NCBI RefSeq assembly: GCF_928392795.1
Contig: NZ_CAKMTJ010000007.1
Span: 1-64,000 of the forward strand
Direction of reading: 5' to 3'
Length of the DNA: 64,000 bases
Source: Rothia nasimurium
GTDB lineage: Bacteria > Actinomycetota > Actinomycetes > Actinomycetales > Micrococcaceae
This document shows, piece by piece, positions 15,732 to 25,744 of this stretch. The translations under genes were made by a program, and so were the position numbers. Position 1 is the first letter of the stretch. Every line of letters begins with the position of its first letter. A model generated the notes under the pieces. The model saw only the letters and a list, made by a program, of their open reading frames with translations. It did not search any database and had not been told where the DNA came from.

Positions 15732-16510
15732 TGAGCGATTTTGAAAACGCACCGGTCGAAGCGGGCGAGCAGATTATCACCCAGACCGGCAACAACAAGA
15801 GCCTCAAAATTGTGCAGCTCTACCCCAAAGACATGAATATCTACGGGGACTGGGGCAACACCCTGTCGCTCTCTCGCCGGGCCCAGGCCCACGGTTTCAC
15901 CACCGAAATCGTTGACTACAACCCCGGTGATGAATTCCCGCTCGATGGCGATATCTTTGTGGGCGGCGGTGGCCAGGATTCAGGCCAGTCCGTGATTCAG
16001 GACGACCTGCTCGCCAACGCTGAAACCCTGCGCATGCTGGCAGAAGACGGCACCCCCATGCTGGTCATCTGCGGTCTGTACCAGCTCTTCGGTAGAGAGT
16101 TCAAAACCGTAGGCGGCGTCACCCTCAACGGTATTCGCGTCTTTGACGCTAAGACCGTAGGCGGCGAAGAGCGCCTGATCGGCAACATCGTTGAGGAATC
16201 TGAAGAGTTCGGCACCATCATCGGGTTCGAAAACCACTCGGGGCTCACCTATCTCTCCGGAGACACCAAGCCCCTGGCCACCGTCACCAAGGGCGAGGGC
16301 AACAACAAGGAAGATTCCGGCGAGGGCGCCCGCGTCCACAACGTCATCGGAACCTACCTGCACGGCTCCCTGCTGCCTAAGAACCCCGCCATCTCAGACT
16401 TCCTCATCAAGCAGGCAGCAATCAAGAAGTACGGTGAATTCACCCCCGTCGTTATTGACGACACCCTCGTGGAAAAGGCGCGCGCCTCAGCGTCCGCCCG
16501 TCCACGCTAG
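15731..16510 (+). CDS. gatD: Lipid II isoglutaminyl synthase, glutamine amidotransferase subunit GatD
   Basis: A 259-residue class I-like glutaminase (CobB/CobQ type). The nucleophile Cys is in [12 protein letters not shown], near residue 115, and the catalytic His in [13 protein letters not shown] near 215. [13 protein letters not shown] is the conserved oxyanion region. It releases ammonia from glutamine for MurT. Start ATG 15731 shares one base with the murT stop (TAATG), giving coupling and equal expression. The N-terminus carries about 25 extra residues before the conserved [19 protein letters not shown]. Confidence 0.9.
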   Translation: MSDFENAPVEAGEQIITQTGNNKSLKIVQLYPKDMNIYGDWGNTLSLSRRAQAHGFTTEIVDYNPGDEFPLDGDIFVGGGGQDSGQSVIQDDLLANAETLRMLAEDGTPMLVICGLYQLFGREFKTVGGVTLNGIRVFDAKTVGGEERLIGNIVEESEEFGTIIGFENHSGLTYLSGDTKPLATVTKGEGNNKEDSGEGARVHNVIGTYLHGSLLPKNPAISDFLIKQAAIKKYGEFTPVVIDDTLVEKARASASARPR

Positions 16511-16550
16511 AATAGTACGAGGTATATCGCGCCCGCCCGCGTGCGGGCGC
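16508..16550 (+). promoter_or_regulatory. yebC upstream region: -10 box and GC hairpin
   Basis: A -10-like TAGAAT (16508-16513) overlaps the gatD stop. GCGCCCGC, six bases, GCGGGCGC (16529-16536/16543-16550) forms a strong 8-pair stem with no T-tract, so it is a 5' untranslated hairpin rather than a clear terminator. The yebC ribosome-binding site AAGGAG follows at 16562. Confidence 0.4.
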
Positions 16551-16571
16551 ACCAGACGAACAAGGAGAATC

Positions 16572-17330
16572 ATGTCAGGTCACTCCAAATGGGCCACTAC
16601 CAAGCACAAGAAGGCTGCCATCGACGCCAAGCGCGCCAAGGCCTTCGCTAAGTACATCAAGGCAATTGAAGTTGCAGCTCGTATGGGTGGCCCCGACCCG
16701 GCAGGTAACCCCGCCCTCGACCTCGCAGTCTCAAAGGCCAAGAAGAACTCGGTTCCCAACGACAACGTTGAGCGCGCAATCAAGCGCGGCGCCGGCCTGA
16801 CCGGTGAAGCCGTTGACTACACCGAAATCATGTACGAGGCCCGCGGTCCCCAGGGTACCGCCCTCTACATCGAGTGTCTGACCGACAACCGCAACCGCGC
16901 AGCTGCCGAGGTTCGCACCGCCGTCACCCGCAACGGCGGCACCATGGCAGACTCCGGCTCCGTAGCCTTCCTCTTCGAGCGCAAGGGCGTTGCCGAAGTT
17001 GCTAAGACCGAGGGCCTGACCGAGGACGACGTCCTCATGGCAGTGCTCGACGCCGGCGCTGAGGAAGTCATCGATGAAGGCGAGATCTTCACCGTTGTCT
17101 CCGAGGCAACCGACCTGCCCGCCATCCGCAAGGCTCTGGAAGAGGCCGAGCTCGAGTACAACAACGACGACCCGGTCTTCCGCCCCACCATGCAGGTAGA
17201 CCTCGACGCCGAAGGTGCTAAGAAGTTCCTCAAGCTCGCTGACGCCATCGAAGAACTGGACGACGTACAGAACGTCTACTCCAACGCAGACATCAGCGAA
17301 GCCGTTATGGCCGAGCTCGAAGCTGAATAA
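16572..17330 (+). CDS. yebC: YebC/PmpR-family regulatory protein
   Basis: A 252-residue protein. [39 protein letters not shown] at the N-terminus and [17 protein letters not shown] are the hallmark YebC segments. The family acts in transcription or, as shown for some members, in relieving ribosome stalling. ATG 16572 with AGGAG five bases away is the start; the open frame extends upstream through gatD but that part is an out-of-frame shadow. Its place before ruvC is the standard bacterial arrangement. Confidence 0.92.
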   Translation: MSGHSKWATTKHKKAAIDAKRAKAFAKYIKAIEVAARMGGPDPAGNPALDLAVSKAKKNSVPNDNVERAIKRGAGLTGEAVDYTEIMYEARGPQGTALYIECLTDNRNRAAAEVRTAVTRNGGTMADSGSVAFLFERKGVAEVAKTEGLTEDDVLMAVLDAGAEEVIDEGEIFTVVSEATDLPAIRKALEEAELEYNNDDPVFRPTMQVDLDAEGAKKFLKLADAIEELDDVQNVYSNADISEAVMAELEAE

Positions 17331-17352
17331 CCAGCAGGGAAAGGAGGAGCGC

Positions 17353-18024
17353 GTGGCCCCGGCTCACGGCACCTCACACCAGCGCCCGGAACCCGCCCCG
17401 CGAGTTCCGGGCGCTGCCCGCATTCTGGGGGTCGACCCGGGCCTCACCAGGTGCGGTTTCGGTTTGGTCGATATGACGGCCAACCGCAAGGCCCACTTCG
17501 TCAACGTGGGAGTAGCGGGTACCGCCGCTTCGGAGAGTCTGGACACCCGCATCCTCAAGATTCTGCGCGCGGCCGAGGCATGGCTCGACACCTACCAGCC
17601 CGATGCCCTGGCGATTGAGCGAGTTTTTGCCCAGGAGCAGGTCAATACTGTGATTGGTACTGCCCATGCCTCCGGCGTGGTGATTGCGGCTGCCGCTGCG
17701 CGCGGTGTGCCGGTACACTTCCACACGCCCTCAGAGGTGAAGGCAGCGGTGACAGGTTCAGGACGCGCCGACAAAGCATCGGTGGGGCGCATGGTCACCC
17801 GTATTTTGGGGCTTGATGCCATGCCCAAACCGGCGGACGCAGCGGACGCCCTCGCCCTAGCTATCTGCCACGGCTGGCGCGGCGGGGGCATTGGCTCCGG
17901 CATCAACATGGCAGCCACCACCCAGACCCACCAGGGCTCCAACCCGGCGGCAGCACGGCGAACATCCCAGCTTACCCCCGCCCAGCGGGCCTGGATGGAG
18001 GCGGAGGCAAGGGCAAGAAGGTAG
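17353..18024 (+). CDS. ruvC: Crossover junction endodeoxyribonuclease RuvC
   Basis: A 223-residue protein. [17 protein letters not shown] provides the first catalytic Asp, AIERVF the Glu, and [15 protein letters not shown] the terminal Asp pair. [23 protein letters not shown] is the usual DNA-binding region. It resolves Holliday junctions together with RuvAB. GTG 17353 lies after AAGGAGGAG; about 20 residues before the conserved core and an extended basic C-terminus of some 35 residues are not found in short homologues. It begins 22 bases after yebC. Confidence 0.92.
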   Translation: MAPAHGTSHQRPEPAPRVPGAARILGVDPGLTRCGFGLVDMTANRKAHFVNVGVAGTAASESLDTRILKILRAAEAWLDTYQPDALAIERVFAQEQVNTVIGTAHASGVVIAAAAARGVPVHFHTPSEVKAAVTGSGRADKASVGRMVTRILGLDAMPKPADAADALALAICHGWRGGGIGSGINMAATTQTHQGSNPAAARRTSQLTPAQRAWMEAEARARR

Positions 18025-18041
18025 ATCGCGGTCTAATGATC

Positions 18042-18139
18042 AGCGGACTCACGCTCGCTGCCGACCCTCTCGCTGGTTCGCTGGCGCTCACAAGCGATTC
18101 ACGCCAGCCCCGAGCCAGCAGCTTCGCTGTGAGTCCGCT
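18042..18139. repeat. Structured intergenic element between ruvC and ruvA
   Basis: Perfect 11-base outer arms AGCGGACTCAC (18042-18052) and GTGAGTCCGCT (18129-18139) enclose further complementary blocks: GCTGG...CTGGCG against CGCCAG...GCCAGC. The 98-base segment could fold into a long interrupted hairpin. There is no T-tract, so it is not a simple terminator. A REP/MITE-like repeat or a structured RNA are both possible. Confidence 0.5.
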
Positions 18140-18215
18140 TCTCATATGTGACAGGCAGAAGTAGCTCCCCACCCACCTCTTGTATTAGTACATATATTCG
18201 AATAGAATTGGTTTC

Positions 18216-18833
18216 ATGATTAGCTCACTGACCGGTACCGTGACCCATCTGGGGTTGGAGACCGCTGTTATCGACGTTAACGGTTTTGGCATGCTGGTGC
18301 ATCTCAATGCCCGTACAGCTTCGCAGCTGCGCCTGGGGGAGAAGGCTACGGTTCTGACCACCATGATTGTGCGTGAGGACTCCATGACCCTCTACGGCTT
18401 TGCTGAGCCTGCCGAGCGTGAGGTCTTTGACATGATGCTGTCGGTGTCGGGTATCGGCCCGCGCATTGCCCTGGCCGTGTTGGGTGTGCATACCCCGGCT
18501 GAGGTTGAGCGTGCTGTAGCAACCGGTGACGATAAGGCTTTCACCAAGGTTCCAGGCATTGGCCCCAAGGGGGCGCGCCGTATCGTCCTTGAGCTTGCTG
18601 GCAAGCTGATTTTGGCGGACGGCGCTACCGACCAGCTGCCTATCGACCAGGGCGTGAGCTGGAAGCCCCAGGTGCAGGACGCCCTGACCAGCCTAGGCTG
18701 GAACGAGCGGGACGCTGTGAGTGCTATTGAGTCCTTCATCGAGCACAACCCGAAGGCTGAAACCATGGGTGTTGCCGAAGCTCTGCGGGCCGTACTGGCT
18801 TCGCTGGGTAACCAGAATACGGTGGGGCGATAG
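18216..18833 (+). CDS. ruvA: Holliday junction DNA helicase subunit RuvA
   Basis: A 205-residue protein. The N-terminal OB domain (MISSLTGTVTHLGLETAVIDVNGFGMLVHL), the helix-hairpin-helix pair VSGIGPRIALAVLG and VPGIGPKGARRIVLEL, and the C-terminal RuvB-binding three-helix domain after residue 150 (ALTSLGWNERDAVSAIES) are all present. Tetramers bind the four-way junction and load RuvB rings. It is separated from ruvC by 191 bases and followed seven bases later by ruvB. Confidence 0.95.
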   Translation: MISSLTGTVTHLGLETAVIDVNGFGMLVHLNARTASQLRLGEKATVLTTMIVREDSMTLYGFAEPAEREVFDMMLSVSGIGPRIALAVLGVHTPAEVERAVATGDDKAFTKVPGIGPKGARRIVLELAGKLILADGATDQLPIDQGVSWKPQVQDALTSLGWNERDAVSAIESFIEHNPKAETMGVAEALRAVLASLGNQNTVGR

Positions 18834-18840
18834 GTAGAGT

Positions 18841-19878
18841 ATGAGCCAGTTCCCTCACGCCGATGGCCAGATTCCCGGCCAGCGCCTGGTTTCGATGGAT
18901 GAAGAGCCAGAAGAAAAAATGATTGAGGCGGCCCTGCGTCCCAAGTCTCTTGATGACTTTGTGGGGCAGCAGCGCGTGCGTCAGCAGCTGTCGCTGGTGC
19001 TTGAGGCATCGAAGATGCGCGGACGCTCGGCCGACCATGTGCTCCTATCCGGCCCTCCCGGCCTGGGTAAGACTACCCTGGCGATGATTATTGCTGCCGA
19101 AATGGACGCCCCCCTGCGTATTACCTCCGGGCCGGCTATTCAGCACTCGGGTGACCTGGCTGCGATTCTTTCGTCGCTCACCCCCGGCGAAGTGCTCTTT
19201 CTTGATGAAATTCACCGTATGAGCCGCCCGGCTGAAGAGATGCTCTATATGGCCATGGAAGACTTCCGTGTGGATATCGTGGTGGGCAAGGGTGCCGGGG
19301 CAACCTCTATTCCCCTGGAGCTGCCGCCCTTCACCCTGGTGGGGGCAACCACCCGCGCGGGTCTGCTGCCCGGGCCCCTGCGTGACCGCTTCGGCTTTAC
19401 CGGCCACCTGGAGTTCTACTCGGTTACCGAGCTAGAGAGTGTAATCCGCCGGTCTGCTGGCCTGATGGAACTCAACATTAGCCCCGAGGGTTTTGCAGAG
19501 ATTGCGGGTCGGTCTCGGGGCACGCCTCGTATCGCCAACCGCCTGCTGCGTCGCGTGCGCGACTGGGCCCTGGTTAACGGCATCGACCGTATCGAGGCCT
19601 CAGCGGCAGCAACAGCCCTCAACATGTACGAGGTCGATGAGCGCGGCCTGGACCGCCTAGACCGTGCGGTGCTTGAAGCTCTGATTACCAAGTTCGGCGG
19701 GGGACCGGTGGGCCTCTCCACCCTAGCTATTGCAGTGGGCGAAGAGACCGAAACCGTCGAGACCGTCGCCGAGCCCTACCTAGTGCGCGAGGGTCTGATT
19801 GGGCGAACCCCCCGCGGGCGAGTCGCTCTGCCCGCTGCCTGGGAGCACCTGGGGCTAGAGGCACCCGAGCTGCCCTAG
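18841..19878 (+). CDS. ruvB: Holliday junction branch migration ATPase RuvB
   Basis: A 345-residue AAA+ ATPase. [19 protein letters not shown], Walker [12 protein letters not shown] near residue 64, Walker [10 protein letters not shown] near 120, sensor 1 [10 protein letters not shown] and the arginine-finger region PLRDRFGF are in order. The C-terminal winged helix includes [11 protein letters not shown] and ends EHLGLE. It drives branch migration on RuvA-bound junctions. ATG 18841 is seven bases after ruvA. Confidence 0.96.
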   Translation: MSQFPHADGQIPGQRLVSMDEEPEEKMIEAALRPKSLDDFVGQQRVRQQLSLVLEASKMRGRSADHVLLSGPPGLGKTTLAMIIAAEMDAPLRITSGPAIQHSGDLAAILSSLTPGEVLFLDEIHRMSRPAEEMLYMAMEDFRVDIVVGKGAGATSIPLELPPFTLVGATTRAGLLPGPLRDRFGFTGHLEFYSVTELESVIRRSAGLMELNISPEGFAEIAGRSRGTPRIANRLLRRVRDWALVNGIDRIEASAAATALNMYEVDERGLDRLDRAVLEALITKFGGGPVGLSTLAIAVGEETETVETVAEPYLVREGLIGRTPRGRVALPAAWEHLGLEAPELP

Positions 19879-19986
19879 CCGTCCGCCCCTGTAATATCAG
19901 GGGGTAACCAGCCAACTGCAAGGAACTTGGCATAGAATGGGGACTTAGTTTGTTCACCCCCACCAACTACGTTAAGAGGGATTCTC

Positions 19987-20334
19987 GTGCAGTCAGGCTC
20001 ACCCCTGTTTATGCTCCTACTTCTGGGCATCATGATGCTGGTGCTCATCGTGCTACCGGCACGCCGCGCCAAGAAGGCCCAGCAGCAGATTAAGGAACGT
20101 CAGGACGCCATGGTGCCCGGCACCCAGGTCATGACTAACTTTGGTCTTTACGGCTCTGTTGTCTCTATCGACAAGGAGGCCAACACCGCCCACCTGGAAA
20201 TCGCTCCGGGTACCGTGGCCAAGGTTCACCTCATGACCGTCACCAGCATCGAGGAAGACACCGCTACCGCACCGGTAGCCGACGCCGAGCGTCCTGTCAT
20301 CCAGGGTGAAGTCGCCGACGATCCCAAAAACTAA
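19987..20334 (+). CDS. yajC: Preprotein translocase accessory subunit YajC
   Basis: A 115-residue single-span membrane protein. The helix is at residues ~7-26 (LFMLLLLGIMMLVLIVLPAR), followed by RRAKKAQQQIKERQDAMVPGTQVMTNFGLYGSVVSID, the conserved YajC cytosolic core. GTG 19987 follows AAGAGGG. It belongs to the SecDF-YajC complex that assists SecYEG. A hairpin terminator separates it from secD. Confidence 0.92.
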   Translation: MQSGSPLFMLLLLGIMMLVLIVLPARRAKKAQQQIKERQDAMVPGTQVMTNFGLYGSVVSIDKEANTAHLEIAPGTVAKVHLMTVTSIEEDTATAPVADAERPVIQGEVADDPKN

Positions 20335-20349
20335 ACCACAGCTTTGGGT

Positions 20350-20384
20350 GCGCTACCTCTAGATTCAGAGGTGGCGCGCTTTTT
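20350..20384 (+). terminator. Terminator or attenuator between yajC and secD
   Basis: GCGCTACCTCT, loop AGATTC, AGAGGTGGCGC forms an 11-pair stem with one G-T pair (20350-20360/20367-20377), followed by GCTTTTTC. It may lower secD expression relative to yajC. Confidence 0.75.
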
Positions 20385-20420
20385 CACGTTTCACGAACCC
20401 ACTCACCTGAAGGGGCACAG

Positions 20421-22166
20421 ATGGCTCAACCATCCAACGTCACCAAAGCCAGAGGGGCACTCGCCGCGATGGCCCTGGTGCTGCTCTTACTCGCCGGAGG
20501 AATCTTCGGCACAACCTTTTCCGGGGGCAGCTGGCTGCCCAAGCTGGCCCTAGACCTCTCTGGCGGTACCCAGCTCATCCTGTCACCCGAGGTCAACGAC
20601 TCCTCGGGCGAGGCCATTACCGCTGAGCAGCTCGACCAGGCTGTTGAAATTATCCGTCAGCGCGTTGACGGCGCGGGTGTGGCGGAAGCAGAAGTAACCA
20701 CCCAGTCGGGCCAGAACGTCGTGGTTTCTGTACCCGGCACTCTGAGCTCTGAAACCCGTAACCTGATTCAGACCTCGGCGCAGATGAGTTTCCGCGCCGT
20801 CATTAACGCCGGTGCCCCCCAAGCGGTTGCAGCGGACGCCGCTGCAGCTGAGGACGCCCTGCCCTCACCGACCGCTGAACCCACCGACGGGTCGGACTAC
20901 AACTGGGTTACCGGCGATCTCTGGCGCCAGTACGAGCAGCTGGACTGCACCGTACCCGCCAACGTTGATACCTCTAACCAGGACCCCAACTCCGCCATTG
21001 TCGCCTGTGCCTCAGACGGAAGTGAAAAGTACATCCTGGGCCCCATCGAAATTGAGGGTACCGATATCGATACAGCCTCCTACTCTCAGGTGGCTAGCTC
21101 AACCGGTTACGCGACTGGCCAGTGGGGCGTGAACATCGTCTTCAACGAGGCTGCTACCCAGACCTTTAAGGACGTCACCACCCGCCTGAACGCTATTCGC
21201 GGCACCAACGCGTCCGACCCCCGCGCCCGGTTCGCTATCATGCTGGACGGCCAGGTGCTCTCTTCCCCCGTCACCCAGGCAGTGATTACCAACGGCCAGC
21301 CCCAGATCACCGGTAACTTTACCGAAGAAGAGGCGGCCAACCTGGCTGAGCAGCTCAAGTACGGTGCCCTGCCCATTAGTTTCACTATCCAGTCGGAGCA
21401 GCAGATTTCTGCAACCCTGGGTGCTGACCAGCTGAAGATGGGTCTGATTGCCGGTCTGATCGGTCTGCTGCTGGTGTTTATCTACTCCCTCTTCCAGTAC
21501 CGCCTGGTGGGCCTGGTCAATATCACCTCGATTATCGTGGCTGGCCTGCTCTCCTACGGGGTGATTGTGCTGTTGGGTCACCTGATGAACTACCGCCTGT
21601 CTCTGGCGGGTGTGGCCGGTCTGATTGTGTCAATCGGTCTGATGGCAGACTCCTTTATCGTTTACTTTGAACGTATTCGCGATGAGATTCGTGCCGGCCG
21701 CACCATCCCTGCCGCTATCGATCACGGCTGGCTGCGGGCCAAGCGCACCATCATGGCCTCCAAGGCCGTGAACCTGCTGGCCGCTGTAGTGCTTTACTTC
21801 GCCTCGGTTGGTAACGTGCGCGGCTTTGCCTTCACCCTGGGTCTCACCGCTATTTCAGACCTGATTATCACCTTCCTCTTCATCCACCCGCTTATGGTTC
21901 TGCTGGGCCGCAAGGACTACTTCCGTAACGGCGGCCGCTTCTCTGGTATGGACCCGGTAGCCCTCGGCTCCACCCCGCTCTACCGGGGTGCGGGGCGCGT
22001 CCGCACCCCTGAGGAAACCGAAGGTTCTCTCTCCCTGGCTGAGCGTAAGCGCCGCGAGCGCCTAGCTGCTGAGGCGGCTGAAGCCGAAGCGGCGCAGGGG
22101 AGTGCTGATGCGGAGCCCCTGCCTGCCGCAGATTCCACCACTACCGAGGAGGCCCGCCGTGGCTAA
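20421..22166 (+). CDS. secD: Protein translocase subunit SecD
   Basis: A 581-residue membrane protein. It has an N-terminal helix (MALVLLLLAGGIFGTTF), the periplasmic-type P1 domain with LDLSGGTQLIL (D1-D2 motif) and IIRQRVDGAGVAEAEV, then five C-terminal helices with AGLIVSIGLMADSFIVYFERIRDE containing the transport Asp. It pulls exported proteins using the proton gradient. A P1 insertion rich in Ala/Glu/Pro lies at ~135-160. The Ala/Glu-rich tail after the last helix is common in actinobacteria. It overlaps secF by eight bases. Confidence 0.95.
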   Translation: MAQPSNVTKARGALAAMALVLLLLAGGIFGTTFSGGSWLPKLALDLSGGTQLILSPEVNDSSGEAITAEQLDQAVEIIRQRVDGAGVAEAEVTTQSGQNVVVSVPGTLSSETRNLIQTSAQMSFRAVINAGAPQAVAADAAAAEDALPSPTAEPTDGSDYNWVTGDLWRQYEQLDCTVPANVDTSNQDPNSAIVACASDGSEKYILGPIEIEGTDIDTASYSQVASSTGYATGQWGVNIVFNEAATQTFKDVTTRLNAIRGTNASDPRARFAIMLDGQVLSSPVTQAVITNGQPQITGNFTEEEAANLAEQLKYGALPISFTIQSEQQISATLGADQLKMGLIAGLIGLLLVFIYSLFQYRLVGLVNITSIIVAGLLSYGVIVLLGHLMNYRLSLAGVAGLIVSIGLMADSFIVYFERIRDEIRAGRTIPAAIDHGWLRAKRTIMASKAVNLLAAVVLYFASVGNVRGFAFTLGLTAISDLIITFLFIHPLMVLLGRKDYFRNGGRFSGMDPVALGSTPLYRGAGRVRTPEETEGSLSLAERKRRERLAAEAAEAEAAQGSADAEPLPAADSTTTEEARRG

Positions 22167-23235
22167 TAAACTCGCTCAGTTCGGTAATGAACTGCATTCT
22201 GGTCAGCGGTCGTTTGGGTTTGTGCCTAAGCGTCGTTTGTGGCTGACGATTGCCCTGGCTCTGGTTGTGCTGGCGGCCCTGGTGCCGGTGGTGCGCGGTG
22301 GCTTCAATCTGGGTATTGAGTTCCGCGGTGGTTCTGAGTTCACCGTGTCGCAGGTGGCTGATACCGATATTTCTATCGGTCAGCAGGCGATTGCGGACGC
22401 CGCCCCCGAGGCGACCGACGTGCGCGTCACTAATATCGCTGCGGGTACCGTACGCGCTCAGATGAGTGAGCTGACCGACGATGAGACTCTGGCTGTGGGT
22501 CAGGCCCTGCAGTCGGCCTACGGTGTGGGCGCTGACCAGGTGACCTCGTCCTTCGTAGGCCCCACCTGGGGTGCCGGGGTGACCCAGCAGGCTCTGGTGG
22601 GTCTGGTCTGGTTTATTCTGTTGGTGATGATCGGTATGGCCCTGTACTTCCGTACCTGGAAGATGTCGGTCTCGGCAATTGCTGGCCTGATCTTTACCAT
22701 CGTGACTACCGTGGGCCTGTACGCTCTTATCGGTTTTGAGATTACCCCCAGTGCGATTATCGGCTTCCTGACCGTGTTGAGCTACTCTCTCTACGATACC
22801 GTGGTGGTTTTCGATAAGATTCGTGAGAACACCGAGGGGCTTGAGAAACGTCGCGATACTACTTTTGCTGAGCAGGTCAACCTAGCGGTCAATCAGACCC
22901 TGGTGCGCTCCATCAACACCTCGATTGTGGGTATTTTGCCGGTGGGCTCGATTCTCTTTATCGGCGCCCTGCTCCTGGGGGCCGGTACCCTCAAGGACCT
23001 CTCCCTAGCCCTCTTTGTCGGTATCATCATCGGCACCCTGGGAACGCTTTTTGTGGCGGCCCCCGCCTATGCTGCCCTGCGCCTGGGTGAGAAGGGCGTG
23101 CGAGAGCATACTGATGTGGTCCGCCGTGCCCGCCAGGGGCAGGTTGAAGAGGGCGAGGAGCGCGAGGACGCCGGCGCGCAGCCGGCTGCCCCGGTGATGG
23201 TTACCGTGCATTCGGTTAACCTCGATAGCAAGTAG
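22159..23235 (+). CDS. secF: Protein translocase subunit SecF
   Basis: A 358-residue protein. FNLGIEFRGGSEFTV is the SecF D1 motif, and six helices include SLYDTVVVFDKIRENT, the counterpart of the SecD transport motif. GTG 22159, with GAGGAGG seven bases upstream and an eight-base overlap with secD, is chosen over ATG 22102, which lies within secD. The C-terminal 40 residues are charged and not conserved. A strong terminator follows. Confidence 0.95.
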   Translation: MANKLAQFGNELHSGQRSFGFVPKRRLWLTIALALVVLAALVPVVRGGFNLGIEFRGGSEFTVSQVADTDISIGQQAIADAAPEATDVRVTNIAAGTVRAQMSELTDDETLAVGQALQSAYGVGADQVTSSFVGPTWGAGVTQQALVGLVWFILLVMIGMALYFRTWKMSVSAIAGLIFTIVTTVGLYALIGFEITPSAIIGFLTVLSYSLYDTVVVFDKIRENTEGLEKRRDTTFAEQVNLAVNQTLVRSINTSIVGILPVGSILFIGALLLGAGTLKDLSLALFVGIIIGTLGTLFVAAPAYAALRLGEKGVREHTDVVRRARQGQVEEGEEREDAGAQPAAPVMVTVHSVNLDSK

Positions 23236-23262
23236 GGCCAAGAGCTAGGCGTTTTACCCTAG

Positions 23263-23297
23263 AAACGGGAGCGGATGACTGTCCGCTCCCGTTTTTG
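23263..23297 (+). terminator. Strong terminator after secF
   Basis: AAACGGGAGCGGA (23263-23275), six-base loop, TCCGCTCCCGTTT (23282-23294), then TTG: a 13-pair perfect stem continuing into a T-tract. It closes the yajC-secD-secF unit. Confidence 0.92.
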
Positions 23298-23326
23298 TTA
23301 CACACAGTGTGGAATTAATCTAAGAT
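23298..23326 (+). promoter_or_regulatory. rel promoter
   Basis: TTACAC (23298-23303), 17 bases, TAAGAT (23321-23326). The -10 hexamer matches those of murT and the RES operon. The sequence CACACAGTGTG just after the -35 box is palindromic and could be an operator. Confidence 0.5.
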
Positions 23327-23365
23327 AGTCCCACACGAATATTTCAGTTTGAGGGGGAATTGGGC

Positions 23366-25744
23366 ATGAGCCGGTCAGAAGAGAGCAGCCAGAAGGATTC
23401 TCGCACAGAGGGTAAGCGGCCGGTTCGCGGGTCGCACCGGGTCATGTCTGCTTCGGGGCGTGTGCCAACCCGCCTGGTATTTGGGCGTGAGCAGCAAGAG
23501 GGCCCCGCCCCGCGTTTTTCCCCGGTACTGGCACCGGTGATTCGCACCGTCAAGAAGTACCACCCCGACGAAGACCTTGAGGTGCTGCAGCGGGCCTTCC
23601 AGGTCGCTAACCACTACCACCGGGGGCAGAAGCGCAAGAGCGGGGACCCCTACATCACCCACCCGGTAGCCGTGACGACCATTCTGGCAGAGATAGGTGC
23701 TACCGGCCCCGTGCTGGTTGCGGGTCTGCTGCATGATACGGTTGAAGATACCGAGTACACCCAGGAGCAGCTCACTGCTGATTTCGGCTCTGAGGTCGCC
23801 TACCTGGTAGACGGTGTGACCAAGCTTGATAAGGTCAGCTACGGCGATAACGCCCCCATCGAGACAATTCGCAAGCTGGTTATCTCGATGTCGCAAGATG
23901 TGCGCGTGCTGCTCATCAAGCTGGCTGACCGCCTACACAATGCCCGTACCTGGCGGTTCGTCTCCGGCGCCTCTGCTGCACGTAAGGCCGAAGAGACCCT
24001 GCAGATCTATGCCCCGCTGGCCCACCGCCTGGGCCTGAACACCATCAAGTGGGAGCTGGAAGACCTCTCCTTTGCCGCTATGAGCCCCGATATCTACGCC
24101 GAGATTGTGCGGATGGTGGGCGAGCGTACCCCTAAGCTCGAAAAGTACCTGGCCGAGGCCCGCGTGACGATTGAGGATCGCCTGGCCCAGGTAGGTATTG
24201 AGGCCACTGTAACGGGCCGCCCCAAGCACTACTACTCCATTCATCAGAAGATGAAGACCAAGGGTAAGAGCTTCGACGACATCAACGATATTCTGGCCGT
24301 GCGCATTATGGTCGAGGACGAGAACGATTGCTACACCGCCCTGGGGCATGTGATGTCCCTGTGGATGGCGGTTCCTGGGCGCTTCAAGGACTACATCAAG
24401 CAGCCCAAGCACAACCACTACCAGTCACTGCACATGACGGTGCACGGGCCCGGCGGCCTGCCCCTGGAAATCCAGATCCGCACCTACAAGATGCACGAAG
24501 AGGCTGAGTACGGTGTGGCTGCCCACTGGCGGTACAAGGCTGCCTCCCGCGGTGAAAAGGTAGACCTTTCACCCAAGGAACCTAGCACCCAGACCGCTGC
24601 CTTCAACATCGGTATTTTACAGTCGATTTCTGAGATTTCGAACTCCAACCCCGAGTCTGAGCAGTTCTACCAGCAGCTCTCTGAGCGGCTTGAGACCGAT
24701 GAGATTGTGGTGCTGACTCCGCAGGGTAAGCCCATTAGCCTGCCGGTGGGCTCAACCCCGGTTGACTTTGCCTACGCTATCCACACTGAGGTGGGGGACC
24801 GCACTATCGGCGCTAAGGTCAACGGCAAGCTGGTGCCCCTGCACACCGAGCTCGAAACCGCCTCAACGGTTGAGATTCAGACAACCAAGGACGAGAACCA
24901 CGCCCCGAGTGAGGACTGGCTCAAGTTCGTGCGCACCAGCAAGGCGCGCACCAAGATTCGCCAGCACTACGCCAAGGGCCGCCGTATCGAGGCCATGAAC
25001 CGGGGCAAGGAGCGCGTGGTTAAGGCTATGCGTCAGCACGAGCTTCCCCTGACCAAGATGATGACCCCCGAGCTCATGCTGCAGGTAGCCCAGGACCTGC
25101 ACAAGCACGATGTGGCCACCCTCTACCACGCTGTGGGCGAGAACGAGGTGGAGACCCAGGCCGTCATTACCTCCCTGGTCAACCTCTACTACGGTGAGGA
25201 CGACGTCGACCAGACCGTTGAACTCGATAGCTTCGACGCCTCCCTGGTATCTAACCGCCGCTCGGTGGGCGATGACAACGGTGTGGTGGTACCCGGCGCT
25301 GAGGGTATTCTGACTAAGATTGCCCGCTGCTGCACCCCCGTACCGCCCGACGACATTGTCGGCATCGTCACCCGCTTGCAGGGTATCTCGGTGCACCGTA
25401 CCGACTGCCCCAACGTACTGAGCCAGGCTGACGACCCCCGCCAGACCGCGGTGGAGTGGGCATCGCACGGTAACTCCGTCTACCGGGTTTCGATCCAGGT
25501 GGAGGGCATCGACCGTAAGGCCCTGCTCTCAGACACCATCCGGGTTATTTCTGAGGCCGGTTGCAATATCGTGGACGCCAAGGTTCACACCAGCGACGAA
25601 CGGTTTGTGGTCAACCGCTACACCGTAGAGCTCTCTGACCGCTTCATGATGGAGCACCTGCTGAACCAGATTCGCAACGTCCCCGGTATCTACAACGCCT
25701 ACCGCCTGACCGGCTCGCGTCCGCTCATGAACCAGCAGGGCTAG
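23366..25744 (+). CDS. rel: Bifunctional (p)ppGpp synthetase/hydrolase Rel
   Basis: A 792-residue protein of RelA/SpoT type. Hydrolase: ITHPVAVTTIL and LLHDTVEDT, with His123-Asp124 intact. Synthetase: GRPKHYYSIHQKM, DINDILAVRIMV, RFKDYIKQPKHNHYQSLH (RxKD, the signature of bifunctional enzymes) and EIQIRTYKMHEEAEYGVAAHWRYK. TGS domain: VVLTPQGKPISLPVGSTPVDFAYAIH. A zinc-finger region (ARCCTPVPPDDIVGIVT...HRTDCPN) and a C-terminal ACT domain follow. All active motifs are present, so it should both make and degrade the alarmone at the ribosome. ATG 23366 follows GAGGGGG. Confidence 0.96.
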   Translation: MSRSEESSQKDSRTEGKRPVRGSHRVMSASGRVPTRLVFGREQQEGPAPRFSPVLAPVIRTVKKYHPDEDLEVLQRAFQVANHYHRGQKRKSGDPYITHPVAVTTILAEIGATGPVLVAGLLHDTVEDTEYTQEQLTADFGSEVAYLVDGVTKLDKVSYGDNAPIETIRKLVISMSQDVRVLLIKLADRLHNARTWRFVSGASAARKAEETLQIYAPLAHRLGLNTIKWELEDLSFAAMSPDIYAEIVRMVGERTPKLEKYLAEARVTIEDRLAQVGIEATVTGRPKHYYSIHQKMKTKGKSFDDINDILAVRIMVEDENDCYTALGHVMSLWMAVPGRFKDYIKQPKHNHYQSLHMTVHGPGGLPLEIQIRTYKMHEEAEYGVAAHWRYKAASRGEKVDLSPKEPSTQTAAFNIGILQSISEISNSNPESEQFYQQLSERLETDEIVVLTPQGKPISLPVGSTPVDFAYAIHTEVGDRTIGAKVNGKLVPLHTELETASTVEIQTTKDENHAPSEDWLKFVRTSKARTKIRQHYAKGRRIEAMNRGKERVVKAMRQHELPLTKMMTPELMLQVAQDLHKHDVATLYHAVGENEVETQAVITSLVNLYYGEDDVDQTVELDSFDASLVSNRRSVGDDNGVVVPGAEGILTKIARCCTPVPPDDIVGIVTRLQGISVHRTDCPNVLSQADDPRQTAVEWASHGNSVYRVSIQVEGIDRKALLSDTIRVISEAGCNIVDAKVHTSDERFVVNRYTVELSDRFMMEHLLNQIRNVPGIYNAYRLTGSRPLMNQQG

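Noticed and set aside
16191..16571. 127-residue N-terminal extension of YebC
   Set aside because: It lies inside gatD in another frame, and the conserved YebC start with AGGAG is at 16572.
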